Assembly: GCA_905214875.1 (NCBI GenBank)
Contig: CAJMNR010000006.1
Location: 39,568 to 103,567 of the forward strand
Source: an uncultured bacterium
Lineage (GTDB): Bacteria; Bacillota; Clostridia; Lachnospirales; Lachnospiraceae
Length of the DNA stretch: 64,000 nt
Reading direction: 5' to 3'
Positions 26,438 through 35,772 of this stretch are shown here, one piece after another. Within the stretch, counting starts at the first letter, position 1. Each line of letters begins with the position of its first letter. A model generated the notes under the pieces. It did no database searches. It was not told where the DNA came from and saw only the letters and a list, made by a program, of their open reading frames with translations. The position numbers and the translations under genes are program-made.

Positions 26438-26468
26438 TTGACTATCGTGTAACCCTATAGTCTATCAT
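26438..26468 (+). promoter_or_regulatory. MerR-type promoter/operator of the MATE pump
   Basis: TTGACT (26438-26443) and TATCAT (26463-26468) are separated by 19 bp, longer than the 17 bp best for RNA polymerase. Such a spacer is the hallmark of MerR-activated promoters. A dyad GACTAT...ATAGTC (26440-26445 and 26457-26462) lies in the spacer. The site sits between the divergent merR and MATE genes. Confidence 0.85.
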
Positions 26469-26514
26469 AGCAAATTGTACAGAAAATAATCAAGTTTTTA
26501 CAAAGGAGTTCATT

Positions 26515-27846
26515 ATGTCATCAAGCATCAGTCAATCATTTAAACCACTATCGTTAATCAAATATACGTTACCCTCCATCATCATGATGGTATTTATGGC
26601 CATCTATACAATTGCTGACGGGATCTTAGTTTCCAGATATTTAGGAGACAGCACACTTTCCGCCCTTAACATTGCCTATCCAGTAATCTTTATTGTAAAT
26701 GGAATCGGCATCATGTTAGGAACTGGTGGTACTGCCATCATTGGCAAAACTCTTGGAGAAGGGAAAACAAAAGAGGCTCGCAGCCATCTTACCTTCTTTG
26801 TTGTAAGCGGTGTAGTGATTGGAATTCTTATAATGGCAATCACCTTGCTTTTTCAAACACCAATCGCTCGCGCCTTAGGTGCAACAGATTCCTTACTCCC
26901 GATTTGTAAGTCTTATATGCTGACTTGCATCCTTTTTGCGCCAATCACTGTGTTACAACTTATGTTCCAATGCTATTTTTCCGCTGCTGGAAAACCAAAC
27001 TACAGTCTGATTCTTACAATTGTCGGCGGTGTCCTTAACGTTGTCTTAGATATCTTCTTTTTAGGAAACCTTCACATGGGCGTGGAAGGCGCCGCACTTG
27101 CAACTGGGCTCGGACAAAGCATTCTTGGAATCTTCGGACTGTGTTATTTTGCTTTTTCCAAAAATGAGCTATGCTTCAGCAATTTCAAGCCTGACTTAAT
27201 AGCTTTAGGACAAGCATGTTTTAATGGCTCCTCCGAAATGGTCTCCAACCTTGCCAACGCAGTAGTTACTTTGTTATTTAACCTAATCATGATGAAACTT
27301 GCCGGGGAGGCCGGTGTTGCTGCCATTACGATTATTCTTTATGGACAGTTCTTATTTAACTCCCTGCATTTAGGATTTACCATCGGAGTTGGGCCAACGA
27401 TTAGTTATAACTTCGGGGCCAAAAACGATAAGGAACTTCAAAACCTCGTAAAGATATGCCTTACTTTTGTCGCAGGCATCTCCATTGTTTTAGCCATGCT
27501 TGCCTTCCTCTCATCTGATGTCATCGTTGGAATCTTTGTGGACCGTTCCTCAACGACATACTCCTTAGCAGCATCTGGATTTGCAGTCTTCTCCATTAAC
27601 TACCTGTTTGGAGGATTGAACATCTTTGTTTCCTCATTATTTACGGCGCTTTCTGATGGAAAGCACTCAGCAATCCTTTCTTTCTCAAGAACATTTTTCT
27701 GGATGGTTGTCTGCTTACTGCTTCTTCCAGAGCTTTTTGGAATCACCGGCGTATGGCTTGCCGTACCAATTGCAGAACTTATGACTTTATTTTTATCCGT
27801 ATTCTTCCTCGTTCGTAAAAATAAGTCCTATCATTATCTTGGCTAA
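26515..27846 (+). CDS. MATE-family multidrug efflux transporter under MerR control
   Basis: This 443-residue protein has twelve membrane helices and two MatE halves. It opens LSLIKYTLPSIIMMVFMAIYT, typical of clostridial MepA-like pumps. The ribosome site AAAGGAGTT is well placed. Its location behind a MerR-type promoter and opposite a BmrR-like regulator suggests induction by cationic or lipophilic compounds. It is only distantly similar to the other MATE gene at 19238-20578. Substrates are not predictable from the sequence. Confidence 0.93.
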   Translation: MSSSISQSFKPLSLIKYTLPSIIMMVFMAIYTIADGILVSRYLGDSTLSALNIAYPVIFIVNGIGIMLGTGGTAIIGKTLGEGKTKEARSHLTFFVVSGVVIGILIMAITLLFQTPIARALGATDSLLPICKSYMLTCILFAPITVLQLMFQCYFSAAGKPNYSLILTIVGGVLNVVLDIFFLGNLHMGVEGAALATGLGQSILGIFGLCYFAFSKNELCFSNFKPDLIALGQACFNGSSEMVSNLANAVVTLLFNLIMMKLAGEAGVAAITIILYGQFLFNSLHLGFTIGVGPTISYNFGAKNDKELQNLVKICLTFVAGISIVLAMLAFLSSDVIVGIFVDRSSTTYSLAASGFAVFSINYLFGGLNIFVSSLFTALSDGKHSAILSFSRTFFWMVVCLLLLPELFGITGVWLAVPIAELMTLFLSVFFLVRKNKSYHYLG

Positions 27847-27860
27847 TAACTACTTTGCCA

Positions 27861-27905
27861 CAAAAAACTCCCGTTGGAGAAAACCTTCTCTTCCAACGGG
27901 AGTTA
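27861..27905. terminator. Terminator between convergent MATE and GTPase genes
   Basis: AACTCCCGTTGGA pairs with TCCAACGGGAGTT. On the minus strand six T follow the stem, giving a strong terminator for the GTPase gene. On the plus strand the stem is followed by ATACTAATT, so it is weaker for the MATE gene. Confidence 0.88.
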
Positions 27906-27907
27906 TA

Positions 27908-30589
27908 CTAATTGTCCGTATGTTTTTCCTTAGCACTTAAAAATTGTTCAATTTGTTCTCCTGTCTCTTTTGACAAGGAATCAAATAAATAATTACGGTT
28001 TACTTCTTTTTTCTCTTCAAATTGTTCTATCGTCATCTTGTTCATACGTTCTACTTCTTCTTTTAACTCTCTTGCAGATAAAAGCGCCGTACTTTTTCCT
28101 CGAATGATAATCTGCTCTAGACCATCTGACGTTGCCACTGTGACACGATATTTATGTCCGTTCTCATGCACAAACTTTTCAATATATTGATCTGCCGTTT
28201 CCGCTTCTTTCGTATAAACGACATGGATATTATGATAATCAAATATTTCTGTTGGATGTCCTTCGATTCGATATGCATCAAAGACAAGGATCAAATTACA
28301 TTTTCTTATGCCTTGATAGTTACATAGGCAGTCCATTAGCTTTCCTCTTGCTGATTCCACATTGATTGCCGCGAGTTCTTTTAAGTCTTCCCACGCAAAG
28401 ATAATATTATATCCATCTACTAGAAGGTATTCCTCTTGCGATTCCGGCTTCTTATAAGATATCGTACGTGGTCCCGTATAAGTTCTTGCTGCCGGCTTGC
28501 TCTTTTGCCACGTCGTCCTTGCTCCTTTATTGGCATAGAACGTCTTTTCTATAATCTTATCAATTTCATCCGTATCAATCCACATTTCCTCTTCGTACGT
28601 GTTCTGTCTAAGCGTTTCCTCGTTCTCATGGCTGATGCTTGGTCTTAAGACACTTTCGATATGCATGTGATCAAACACTTCATCCCATGAAACAAGATAT
28701 CCGGATCCATGGGCACAAAATACAGAACCAGTCGGATTCATCAAATCACGTTCCGAATCGTATCCGATGCTTGCAACGACTTCTTCCTCGTTATGGCATG
28801 GCTCATATCCTTTAAATGTACAGAACAGCCTTCCATGTCCTTGGGAATACGCAATGACTTCCGCCTGATAATTCTTCATCGTAACGACTGGTGCCTGTCC
28901 AGTTAAAAGCGCCATTCCATCTGTGCTTTGGGAAAGTTCACACGTTCCGCACATCTTCTCAATGTCTGTCATGGCACGCCCAACCATCTTTTCTGGAAGC
29001 TCTAGCTGGAATGAATAATATGGCTCTAACAATACTGACTTGGCTTGTTTTAGTCCTTGCCTTACGGCACGGTATGTTGCCTCACGGAAATCTCCACCTT
29101 CCGTATGCTTCTTATGCGCACGTCCAGCCACTAACGTAATCTTCATATCCGTAATGGCAGAACCGGTAAGCACACCTCGATGCACCTTTTCTTCCAAATG
29201 CGTCATAATAAGTCTCTGCCAGTTGCGGTCCAACGCATCTTCACTGCAGTCTGCTCCAAACTGAATGCCGCTTCCTCGTTCTCCTGGCTCTAATAACAAA
29301 TGAACCTCTGCATAATGTCTTAGCGGTTCAAAATGACCGACACCTTCCACAGTATTCGCAATCGTCTCTTTATAAACGATATTTCCTGAACCGAATTCTA
29401 CTAGAATTCCAAATCGCTCTGCAATAATATTCTTAAGAATCTCTATCTGTACTTCGCCCATAATCTGTGCCTGAATCTCTTGCAGTTCTTCGTTCCATAC
29501 AATATGAAGTTCTGGTTCTTCTTCCTCAATCTCTTTTAGCTTTGGAAGCATCATTCTCGAATCGCATCCATCTGGAAGCTTGATTTCGTAGGCCAATACC
29601 GGTTCAAGAATCGGCGCCTCTGACCATGCTTCTGCTCCTAATCCTTCGCCGGGTTTTGTCTTTGTAAGACCAGTAACCGCGCAGACTGTTCCTGCCTCTG
29701 CTTCATTTACTGTTTCAAACTTTTCTCCGGAATAGATTCGAATCTGGTTTACTTTCTCTTCCCATTTTTCATTTGTGGATTCCTCTTCTTTATTGGATAA
29801 GGCATCTTTCACTTTAAGCGTTCCGCCTGTCACCTTAAGGAATGTCAGACGATTTCCTTGGTCATCTCTTGCAATCTTAAAGATCTTTGCGCCAAATGCT
29901 TCTTCATATGATGGGGCCATTGTATAGTCTACAAACCCGTTCATAAACTCTTCCACGCCTAAAAGCTTAAGTGCCGAACCAAAATAACAAGGAAATACCG
30001 TTCGATCTGCAATTGCCTGAACGACTTGTTCTTTAGGTATCGCGCCCAACTCTAAGAATGTCTCCATCAAATGCTCTTCGCACATGGCAATCTGGTCATA
30101 ACAGCTTTCAGATTCCGGATGTTCAAAGTCAATACATCCATCATCAAGCTTATTTTTCAACTCACGAATCAACTGCTCTTTATCAGTTCCATTTTGATCC
30201 ATTTTATTAATAAATAAAAATGTCGGAATATCATAACGTTTAAGAAGCCTCCATAATGTCTTCGTATGTCCCTGAACTCCATCTGCACCACTGATTACAA
30301 GAATGGCATAATCAAGCACTTGCAATGTACGCTCCATTTCGGCTGAAAAATCCACATGTCCCGGGGTATCAAGTAACGTTAGTTCGACATCATCCCAATT
30401 CAATCTCGCTTGCTTTGAAAAAATAGTAATTCCTCTCGCCCGTTCTAATTCATTGTTGTCCAAATATGCATCTTTATTGTCTACTCTGCCTAATTTTCTT
30501 ATGGCACCGCTTAAATAGAGCATGCTCTCCGATAATGTAGTCTTACCAGCATCTACATGCGCTAATATTCCTATCACTAATTTCTTCAT
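27908..30589 (-). CDS. TetM/EF-G-like ribosomal GTPase fused to a C-terminal NYN (YacP/Rae1-like) nuclease domain
   Basis: The 893-residue protein is a translational GTPase of the TetM ribosome-protection branch: GILAHVDAGKTTLSE (G1), DTPGHVDF (G3), NKMD (G4), then EF-G domains II-V to about residue 650. A linker leads to an NYN/PIN-like domain at about 720-850 that resembles YacP. It keeps acidic residues at D725 (VDGYN), D771 (VFDAYR), D800 (ETADQY) and D822 (TSDG). Bacillus Rae1 (YacP) cuts mRNA in the ribosomal A site. The fusion suggests a factor that binds stalled or drug-bound ribosomes and cleaves the mRNA there. Tetracycline resistance should not be assumed. A short helical tail follows. 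Confidence 0.9.
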   Translation of the reverse strand: MKKLVIGILAHVDAGKTTLSESMLYLSGAIRKLGRVDNKDAYLDNNELERARGITIFSKQARLNWDDVELTLLDTPGHVDFSAEMERTLQVLDYAILVISGADGVQGHTKTLWRLLKRYDIPTFLFINKMDQNGTDKEQLIRELKNKLDDGCIDFEHPESESCYDQIAMCEEHLMETFLELGAIPKEQVVQAIADRTVFPCYFGSALKLLGVEEFMNGFVDYTMAPSYEEAFGAKIFKIARDDQGNRLTFLKVTGGTLKVKDALSNKEEESTNEKWEEKVNQIRIYSGEKFETVNEAEAGTVCAVTGLTKTKPGEGLGAEAWSEAPILEPVLAYEIKLPDGCDSRMMLPKLKEIEEEEPELHIVWNEELQEIQAQIMGEVQIEILKNIIAERFGILVEFGSGNIVYKETIANTVEGVGHFEPLRHYAEVHLLLEPGERGSGIQFGADCSEDALDRNWQRLIMTHLEEKVHRGVLTGSAITDMKITLVAGRAHKKHTEGGDFREATYRAVRQGLKQAKSVLLEPYYSFQLELPEKMVGRAMTDIEKMCGTCELSQSTDGMALLTGQAPVVTMKNYQAEVIAYSQGHGRLFCTFKGYEPCHNEEEVVASIGYDSERDLMNPTGSVFCAHGSGYLVSWDEVFDHMHIESVLRPSISHENEETLRQNTYEEEMWIDTDEIDKIIEKTFYANKGARTTWQKSKPAARTYTGPRTISYKKPESQEEYLLVDGYNIIFAWEDLKELAAINVESARGKLMDCLCNYQGIRKCNLILVFDAYRIEGHPTEIFDYHNIHVVYTKEAETADQYIEKFVHENGHKYRVTVATSDGLEQIIIRGKSTALLSARELKEEVERMNKMTIEQFEEKKEVNRNYLFDSLSKETGEQIEQFLSAKEKHTDN

Positions 30590-30899
30590 ACTTTATATTA
30601 ATCCTTCGCTTTTGTCTGTCTATTTTATCACCTACGAAAACATCATTGCCTAGAAATGCAACTGACCTTTCCATCTTAGTTATATATCATTTTCACTATT
30701 CTTATCATATCAATAAGCGGGCATTCTGACAACATTTGATTCATTTTTTAATTTTGGCTGCCTTGCGTTTAAGATAAATTGTTTAAGTTTGTCGAAACAG
30801 AAATTTAGGGGCGTGCATACTCTTGTATTGCACGCCCCCAAATTTTATATTACAAATACTGTGATATTTTTCTTAAACCCGACGCGATAGACCCTCTCG
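30590..30899. other. Intergenic region with one GC-rich hairpin
   Basis: This 310-bp gap separates the GTPase start from the uppP end. Apart from the hairpin at 30801-30846 I see no coding frame or repeat. The GTPase promoter is expected at the left side but has no clear consensus. Confidence 0.5.
30801..30846 (-). terminator. GC-rich hairpin downstream of uppP
   Basis: GGGGCGTGCA (30808-30817) pairs perfectly with TGCACGCCCC (30829-30838), extended by AAATTT on both sides. The U-tract is only partial on either strand. It lies about 55 bases past the uppP stop. Confidence 0.6.
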
Positions 30900-31718
30900 T
30901 TAAATATTCATAAAGTAAGCAAGTACGATGATTCCAAGTGCAATTCGATACCACGCAAAAGGCTTAAAGTCATGTTTCTTAATAAATGCCATTAAGAACT
31001 TGATGACAACGATAGAAACTAAGAATGCAACTAGGGTGCCGACAAGTAAGATCGTTAACTCCTGGCTGGTAAAGGAGAATCCAAACTTTCTTAGCTTAAG
31101 AAGGCTTCCACCTAGCATCGCTGGAATTGCCATGAAGAATGTAAACTCTGCTGCCGTCGTTCTGGAAATGCCAATCATTAAAGCACCAACGATTGTTGCA
31201 CCCGAACGAGACGTCCCAGGGAATGCAGCCGCCATCATCTGAAAAACTCCAATCCAAAATGCTGCACTATATGTAATATCTGCAATGGAATTTACTTTCG
31301 GTTTCCGATTCTTATTCCATGTTTCGACTACGATAAACAACACACCGACTAAAATCAGCATGATTGCAACCGTTTTATAATTATAGAACATCTCATTTAA
31401 CTGATCATCAAAGAACACACCAACAATACCTACCGGAATGGAACCAACGATAATCTTAAACCACATAGAAAAGATATCTTTGTCAATGACTTCTTTTTTC
31501 TTAAAATGAAATGGGAAGATCTTGTTCCAATACAATACGACAACCGCCAAAATGGATCCAAGTTGTATTACGACAAGAAATAGGTTCCAAAAATTCTCAC
31601 TCACATCCATCGAAACAAATTTTTCTAGCAAGATCATGTGCCCTGTACTGCTGATTGGCAACCACTCGGTAATTCCCTGAACGATTCCAAATAATATTGC
31701 CTTTAAAATTTCAACCAT
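30900..31718 (-). CDS. uppP: Undecaprenyl-diphosphate phosphatase (UppP/BacA)
   Basis: This integral membrane enzyme removes the terminal phosphate of undecaprenyl diphosphate, recycling the lipid carrier used for peptidoglycan and wall polymers; overexpression gives bacitracin resistance in known cases. The 272 residues contain GIVQGITEWLPISSTGHMIL (first inverted repeat, catalytic Glu/Ser/His) and FPGTSRSGATI (second repeat with the catalytic Arg). A promoter lies at 31772-31800, inside the gap after the GH3 gene, so it is expressed independently of the upstream sugar operon. Confidence 0.96.
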   Translation of the reverse strand: MVEILKAILFGIVQGITEWLPISSTGHMILLEKFVSMDVSENFWNLFLVVIQLGSILAVVVLYWNKIFPFHFKKKEVIDKDIFSMWFKIIVGSIPVGIVGVFFDDQLNEMFYNYKTVAIMLILVGVLFIVVETWNKNRKPKVNSIADITYSAAFWIGVFQMMAAAFPGTSRSGATIVGALMIGISRTTAAEFTFFMAIPAMLGGSLLKLRKFGFSFTSQELTILLVGTLVAFLVSIVVIKFLMAFIKKHDFKPFAWYRIALGIIVLAYFMNI

Positions 31719-31771
31719 ATTAACTTTTCCTGTTCCTTTCTCTTTTTTACATTATTTTCTATTCTTATTTC

Positions 31772-31800
31772 ATTATAGGTTTATGAGTTTTAAATGGCAA
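31772..31800 (-). promoter_or_regulatory. SigA-type promoter of uppP
   Basis: On the minus strand TTGCCA (31795-31800) and TATAAT (31772-31777) are separated by 17 bp, 54 bp upstream of the uppP start. Confidence 0.65.
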
Positions 31801-31812
31801 TATGAACATTTT

Positions 31813-34230
31813 TTATTTAAGAACCTCTTTAATACCTTTTATATAATGACCATTCAACAAATCAAGCAATCCATGCATCATCGTTTCCGATATCAGATCT
31901 TCTCCAGATGCGACCATGGCGATAAACGGCATTTCTTTAATGGTAGCCGCCATCATGCCTTCTTGGCCTTCTTCTGCCTTCGCTACTTCCTTTACAATCT
32001 TGTCGGCATACTTGTTTATTAATTTTCCAACCAACGTATGATTGACATCTTCTAATGTATTTAGTTCAGTAAACGGCGGCTTTGCTTTCTCGTTACCTGC
32101 TACCACCTTGCTTCCATAAAGCTGTTCAAACGCCTGTTTCGAAATTACTAATTCTTCATTCTTTAATACATAATATTCCGAAGCCGATTCCGCGTAGTCA
32201 GGCGCTTCTCTTTTCGGGCTGTTGATTCTTACTGCCTGCATAAGTGGACAAGAAAGAAGCGATGAGCCAATTAAGATCTGATATGTTCCACTCTCAACAT
32301 ACCAGTCTTTAATTAGCGTATTGTAATACCCTAATTCCTTGGTAGAAATCTCAACCGTTACCGTTTTTGTTTCTCCCGGTTTAAGTTTCACCTTAACAAA
32401 TTCGCGAAGTTCTTTCTCTGGTAAAAATACCGATTCACTCTTATGGGACACAAAGAGAAATGCCGTTTCCTTTGCTGCCATCGTCCCACAATTTTTAAGA
32501 TCAAACTGAACCTTAATTCTATCCCCGTAGGAATACTCCTTTTTATCTAGCGAAAGATTGGAGTACTCAAATGTCGTATAGGAAAGACCATATCCAAACG
32601 GAAATGCCACACGTTTTTTCGCCTTCTCATAATACCGATAACCGACGTAAATGCTTTCTCGATACTCCACACTTTTCCTTCCACCTGGAAAATGCGCATA
32701 GCTCGGATTATCCGCTACCGTAAGTGGCCAAGTTTCAGCCAGCTTTCCAGAAGGCACCTGGTAGCCGAGCAATAAATTAACGATTGCCATTCCGACACCT
32801 TCTCCTGCAAGGTAGGAAAGCAAAAGCCCCTTTACATGATTTACCCAAGGAAGTTCCATGGGAGCACCACCCATCAATACAACGATTACGTTAGGATTGC
32901 ATTTTACTACTTCTTCAATCAACTCATTTTGTTCTTCTGGCAGTGCCATGTCATTACGGTCGAATCCTTCTGACTCATATCCCTCCAAAAGTCCGGCAAA
33001 TATATAGACAACCTCTTTGCCTTTTGCTATGCTACAGGCTTCTTCAATCATTTTCTTTTGCTCTACCTTTCCCGTCTTTCCTTTCAATCGATACCCTTCT
33101 GCAAAAGTAACATCCGCCCCATATTTTAAAAAGCTGTCCCATGGTGTATCTACTTTGATTGGATGAATCTTGGAGCTACCTGCTCCCTGATATCTTGGTG
33201 TCTTAGCCAAAGCACCGATGACTGCTGCCTTTTTCTCTAAAGGAACCGGAAGGATATTTCCTTCATTCTTTAATAACACTGCCGATTGTTCTGCTGCCTC
33301 TCTAGCCAAACGATGGTGTTCTTCTTTGCTATAATGAAAGCCTTGTTTTCTATGTTCCATTGCTCTAAGAATCAACATCACATTTCTTACCGCCACCTGG
33401 TCTATCTCTTCCTTTGTAATACGACCGTCTTTTATAGCCTCTAACACCTTCTTATCATTAAATCCATTATTGCCAGGCATCTCAAGGTCAAGACCAGCCT
33501 TTATTCCTGCTACTCGGTCCATGACCGCTCCCCAGTCTGAGATTACAAGCCCTTCATAGCCCCATTCCTTTCGCAAAATATCGGTAAGCAGTCGTTTGTT
33601 CTCACTACTATATACGCCATTGATTCGATTATAGGAACACATTACCGTATATGGCCTTCCCTTTTTCACTGCGATTTCATATGCCTTAAGATATGTCTCT
33701 CGAAACGCTCTCTCATCTACAATGGCACTTACAGACATCCTTCGTTTTTCTTGATTATTTACTGCGAAATGTTTTAGCGAAGCGCCCGTTCCCGTACTCT
33801 GGAGTCCTTGAATCATACTAGCAGCAAGTTCTCCAGATACCACCGGGTCCTCACTATAGTACTCAAAATTCCGTCCACACAAAGGACTTCTTTTTTGATT
33901 ACATCCAGGTCCTAATAGGAGCGAAACCCCTTCTTGAATGCATTCTTCTCCAATCGCTTTCCCTACCTCGTACACAAGGTCACGATCAAAACTGCAGGCG
34001 ATGGCACTGGCACTTGGAAAACAAACCGCCGACTCACTTTCTCCGATTCCCAGATTATCCGTAGCGCCAATCTGCTTTCTAAGTCCATGAGGTCCATCTG
34101 AAACCATGATAGAGGAAAGTCCAAGCCGCTCAATTGGCTTTGTCGTCCAACAGTCCTTTCCAGAACAAAGGGATACCTTCTCCTCTATGGTCATTTTCTT
34201 CACTAATTCTTTTGCTTTCTTTTCTAACAT
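31813..34230 (-). CDS. Glycoside hydrolase family 3 beta-glucosidase
   Basis: This protein of about 805 residues has no signal peptide, so it acts in the cytoplasm. The GH3 N-terminal barrel has DGPHGLRKQ, KHFAVNNQE and the nucleophile motif VISDWGAV (Asp). The alpha/beta sandwich follows (about 330-560) with the acid/base region YESEGFDR. A fibronectin III-like domain (about 590-660) starts near FDLKNCGTMAAKE. The C-terminal 110 residues are helical and lineage-specific. Two starts are possible: 34251, overlapping the stop of the transporter gene with its own GGAG, or 34230, after GGGGGGAG; I prefer 34230. It likely cleaves cellodextrins or other beta-glucosides imported by the co-transcribed GPH transporter. 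Confidence 0.94.
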   Translation of the reverse strand: MLEKKAKELVKKMTIEEKVSLCSGKDCWTTKPIERLGLSSIMVSDGPHGLRKQIGATDNLGIGESESAVCFPSASAIACSFDRDLVYEVGKAIGEECIQEGVSLLLGPGCNQKRSPLCGRNFEYYSEDPVVSGELAASMIQGLQSTGTGASLKHFAVNNQEKRRMSVSAIVDERAFRETYLKAYEIAVKKGRPYTVMCSYNRINGVYSSENKRLLTDILRKEWGYEGLVISDWGAVMDRVAGIKAGLDLEMPGNNGFNDKKVLEAIKDGRITKEEIDQVAVRNVMLILRAMEHRKQGFHYSKEEHHRLAREAAEQSAVLLKNEGNILPVPLEKKAAVIGALAKTPRYQGAGSSKIHPIKVDTPWDSFLKYGADVTFAEGYRLKGKTGKVEQKKMIEEACSIAKGKEVVYIFAGLLEGYESEGFDRNDMALPEEQNELIEEVVKCNPNVIVVLMGGAPMELPWVNHVKGLLLSYLAGEGVGMAIVNLLLGYQVPSGKLAETWPLTVADNPSYAHFPGGRKSVEYRESIYVGYRYYEKAKKRVAFPFGYGLSYTTFEYSNLSLDKKEYSYGDRIKVQFDLKNCGTMAAKETAFLFVSHKSESVFLPEKELREFVKVKLKPGETKTVTVEISTKELGYYNTLIKDWYVESGTYQILIGSSLLSCPLMQAVRINSPKREAPDYAESASEYYVLKNEELVISKQAFEQLYGSKVVAGNEKAKPPFTELNTLEDVNHTLVGKLINKYADKIVKEVAKAEEGQEGMMAATIKEMPFIAMVASGEDLISETMMHGLLDLLNGHYIKGIKEVLK

Positions 34231-34250
34231 GAAGCTCCCCCCTTTACTCA

Positions 34251-35621
34251 TTACGCTCCTTTTTTCGTAATCGTATCTTTTACATCTGCAAACTGCTCTT
34301 TTCCAATTGCAAGCTTACGAATAAAGAGAACGGAAATAACTAAACAAATGGATGGGATGCAGCTCATTAAGAAACGAATTCCCCAAATAGTTCCCGATGC
34401 CTGTTCTACAATTGTCGTCCCTGTACTTTCCACATAACCGAACCAACCTAACGCTGCCGTTGCGATTGCGACACAAATAGCAGAACTAATCTTGTATAAA
34501 AACATCGTTGCACCATAAATCATGCCTTCACGCCTTACTCCATTCTTTGCTTCATCTATTTCAACTACATCCGGCAAGATTGCATACACTAATACCTGGG
34601 ACGCCGATATGCCAACTCCAATCAAAATCGTAATGACCACGGTAATTGGAATGTTATTGGCAGGAATCACAAGACATAACAGTAAAGGAACGATAAAATA
34701 AATCGCCGACATCACATAGGTCTTCTGCTTACCAAGCTTATCACTAACAGAAACCCAAAAAGGTGTTGCCACGACAGCTGCAACCAATGGCACTGCCATA
34801 AATACCATGCTTAAACTCTCTGAGATCAAAAGGACATATTTCATATAATAAATATAAAGCGCCATGATAATATCAAAAGCAACCATATTAAAGATAAAGA
34901 CACCTAACACCATGCGAAATTCTTTTAATCGGACTAACGACTTTAAGTTTTTCCATACACTTCCCTGCTTTTCAGGAATCGTTGTTTCTACACGCTCTTT
35001 CGTTCCAAAAAAGGCAAGAAGGATACATACAATCAATACTGCTCCTAGAATCCATCCCATCACAGGATAACTGGTTGTATATTGTTCTTTCCCTGGGTAA
35101 ATCATATCGACGATCAAAGAAACACCCATTGCAGACAGCAACGAACCGACAAAGCTAAATCCCATCTTAAATCCGGAGATGCTTGTGCGCTCGTCATAAT
35201 CTTGTGACAACTGTGGCAACAAGGCATTATAAGGAATCGATACAAGAGAATATAACGTATTAAAGAAGATTCCAATCAGAGTATAATAAATGACCATCTG
35301 TACATTTTCATGAAATGGAATACACCAAAGCAATGCAAACCCTATCCCTAACGGAATTGCTCCAAATAACAGATATGGACGTTTGCTCCCAAACTTCGTC
35401 TTTGTGTGATCGGATATTACACCCATGATTAAATCACATACCGAATTCCACATACGGATGACCATAAATATGTACCCTGCCCATACCGGTGATAGTCCAG
35501 CCACATCGGTCAAAAAGAATACAAAATAAAATCCAACCGCACCATAGGCAATATTATTCCCCATATCACCTAGTCCATAAAAAACTTTTTCCCGTGTCTT
35601 CACACCGTTCTTCGCTTCCAT
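34251..35621 (-). CDS. GPH-family (MelB-like) glycoside/cation symporter
   Basis: This MFS-type transporter has twelve membrane helices and about 456 residues. It opens with KVFYGLGDMGNNIAYGAVGFYFVFFLTDVAG, a MelB/GPH signature, and has the conserved loop DHTKTKFGSKRPYLLFGAIP between helices 2 and 3. The start is placed at the second ATG (35621), 8 bases from GGAG. It shares an operon with the GH3 gene and is divergent from an AraC gene. It probably imports a beta-glucoside or short beta-glucan with Na+ or H+. Confidence 0.93.
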   Translation of the reverse strand: MEAKNGVKTREKVFYGLGDMGNNIAYGAVGFYFVFFLTDVAGLSPVWAGYIFMVIRMWNSVCDLIMGVISDHTKTKFGSKRPYLLFGAIPLGIGFALLWCIPFHENVQMVIYYTLIGIFFNTLYSLVSIPYNALLPQLSQDYDERTSISGFKMGFSFVGSLLSAMGVSLIVDMIYPGKEQYTTSYPVMGWILGAVLIVCILLAFFGTKERVETTIPEKQGSVWKNLKSLVRLKEFRMVLGVFIFNMVAFDIIMALYIYYMKYVLLISESLSMVFMAVPLVAAVVATPFWVSVSDKLGKQKTYVMSAIYFIVPLLLCLVIPANNIPITVVITILIGVGISASQVLVYAILPDVVEIDEAKNGVRREGMIYGATMFLYKISSAICVAIATAALGWFGYVESTGTTIVEQASGTIWGIRFLMSCIPSICLVISVLFIRKLAIGKEQFADVKDTITKKGA

Positions 35622-35710
35622 ACACATCGCTCCTTATCTATTGATATGTACATTGTAGCATCGAGGGCTTTTTTGTAATATTACTCTATCGCTTTTTATA
35701 ACAATATTTC

Positions 35711-35738
35711 TTGATATTTTTTCCAGCTCCACTATAAT
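35711..35738 (+). promoter_or_regulatory. Promoter of the AraC-family gene
   Basis: TTGATA (35711-35716) and TATAAT (35733-35738) are separated by 16 bp, 35 bp upstream of the start. The divergent operon promoter probably overlaps on the other strand, with TACAAT as its -10 near 35650. Confidence 0.6.
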
Positions 35739-35772
35739 AAATGTAACAATGAAATTTATCAGGAGGTGTCGT

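Noticed and set aside
27908..30589. Calling this a tetracycline-resistance gene
   Set aside because: The GTPase part is TetM-like, but the fusion to an NYN domain and the chromosomal context without mobile elements do not support a specific resistance claim.
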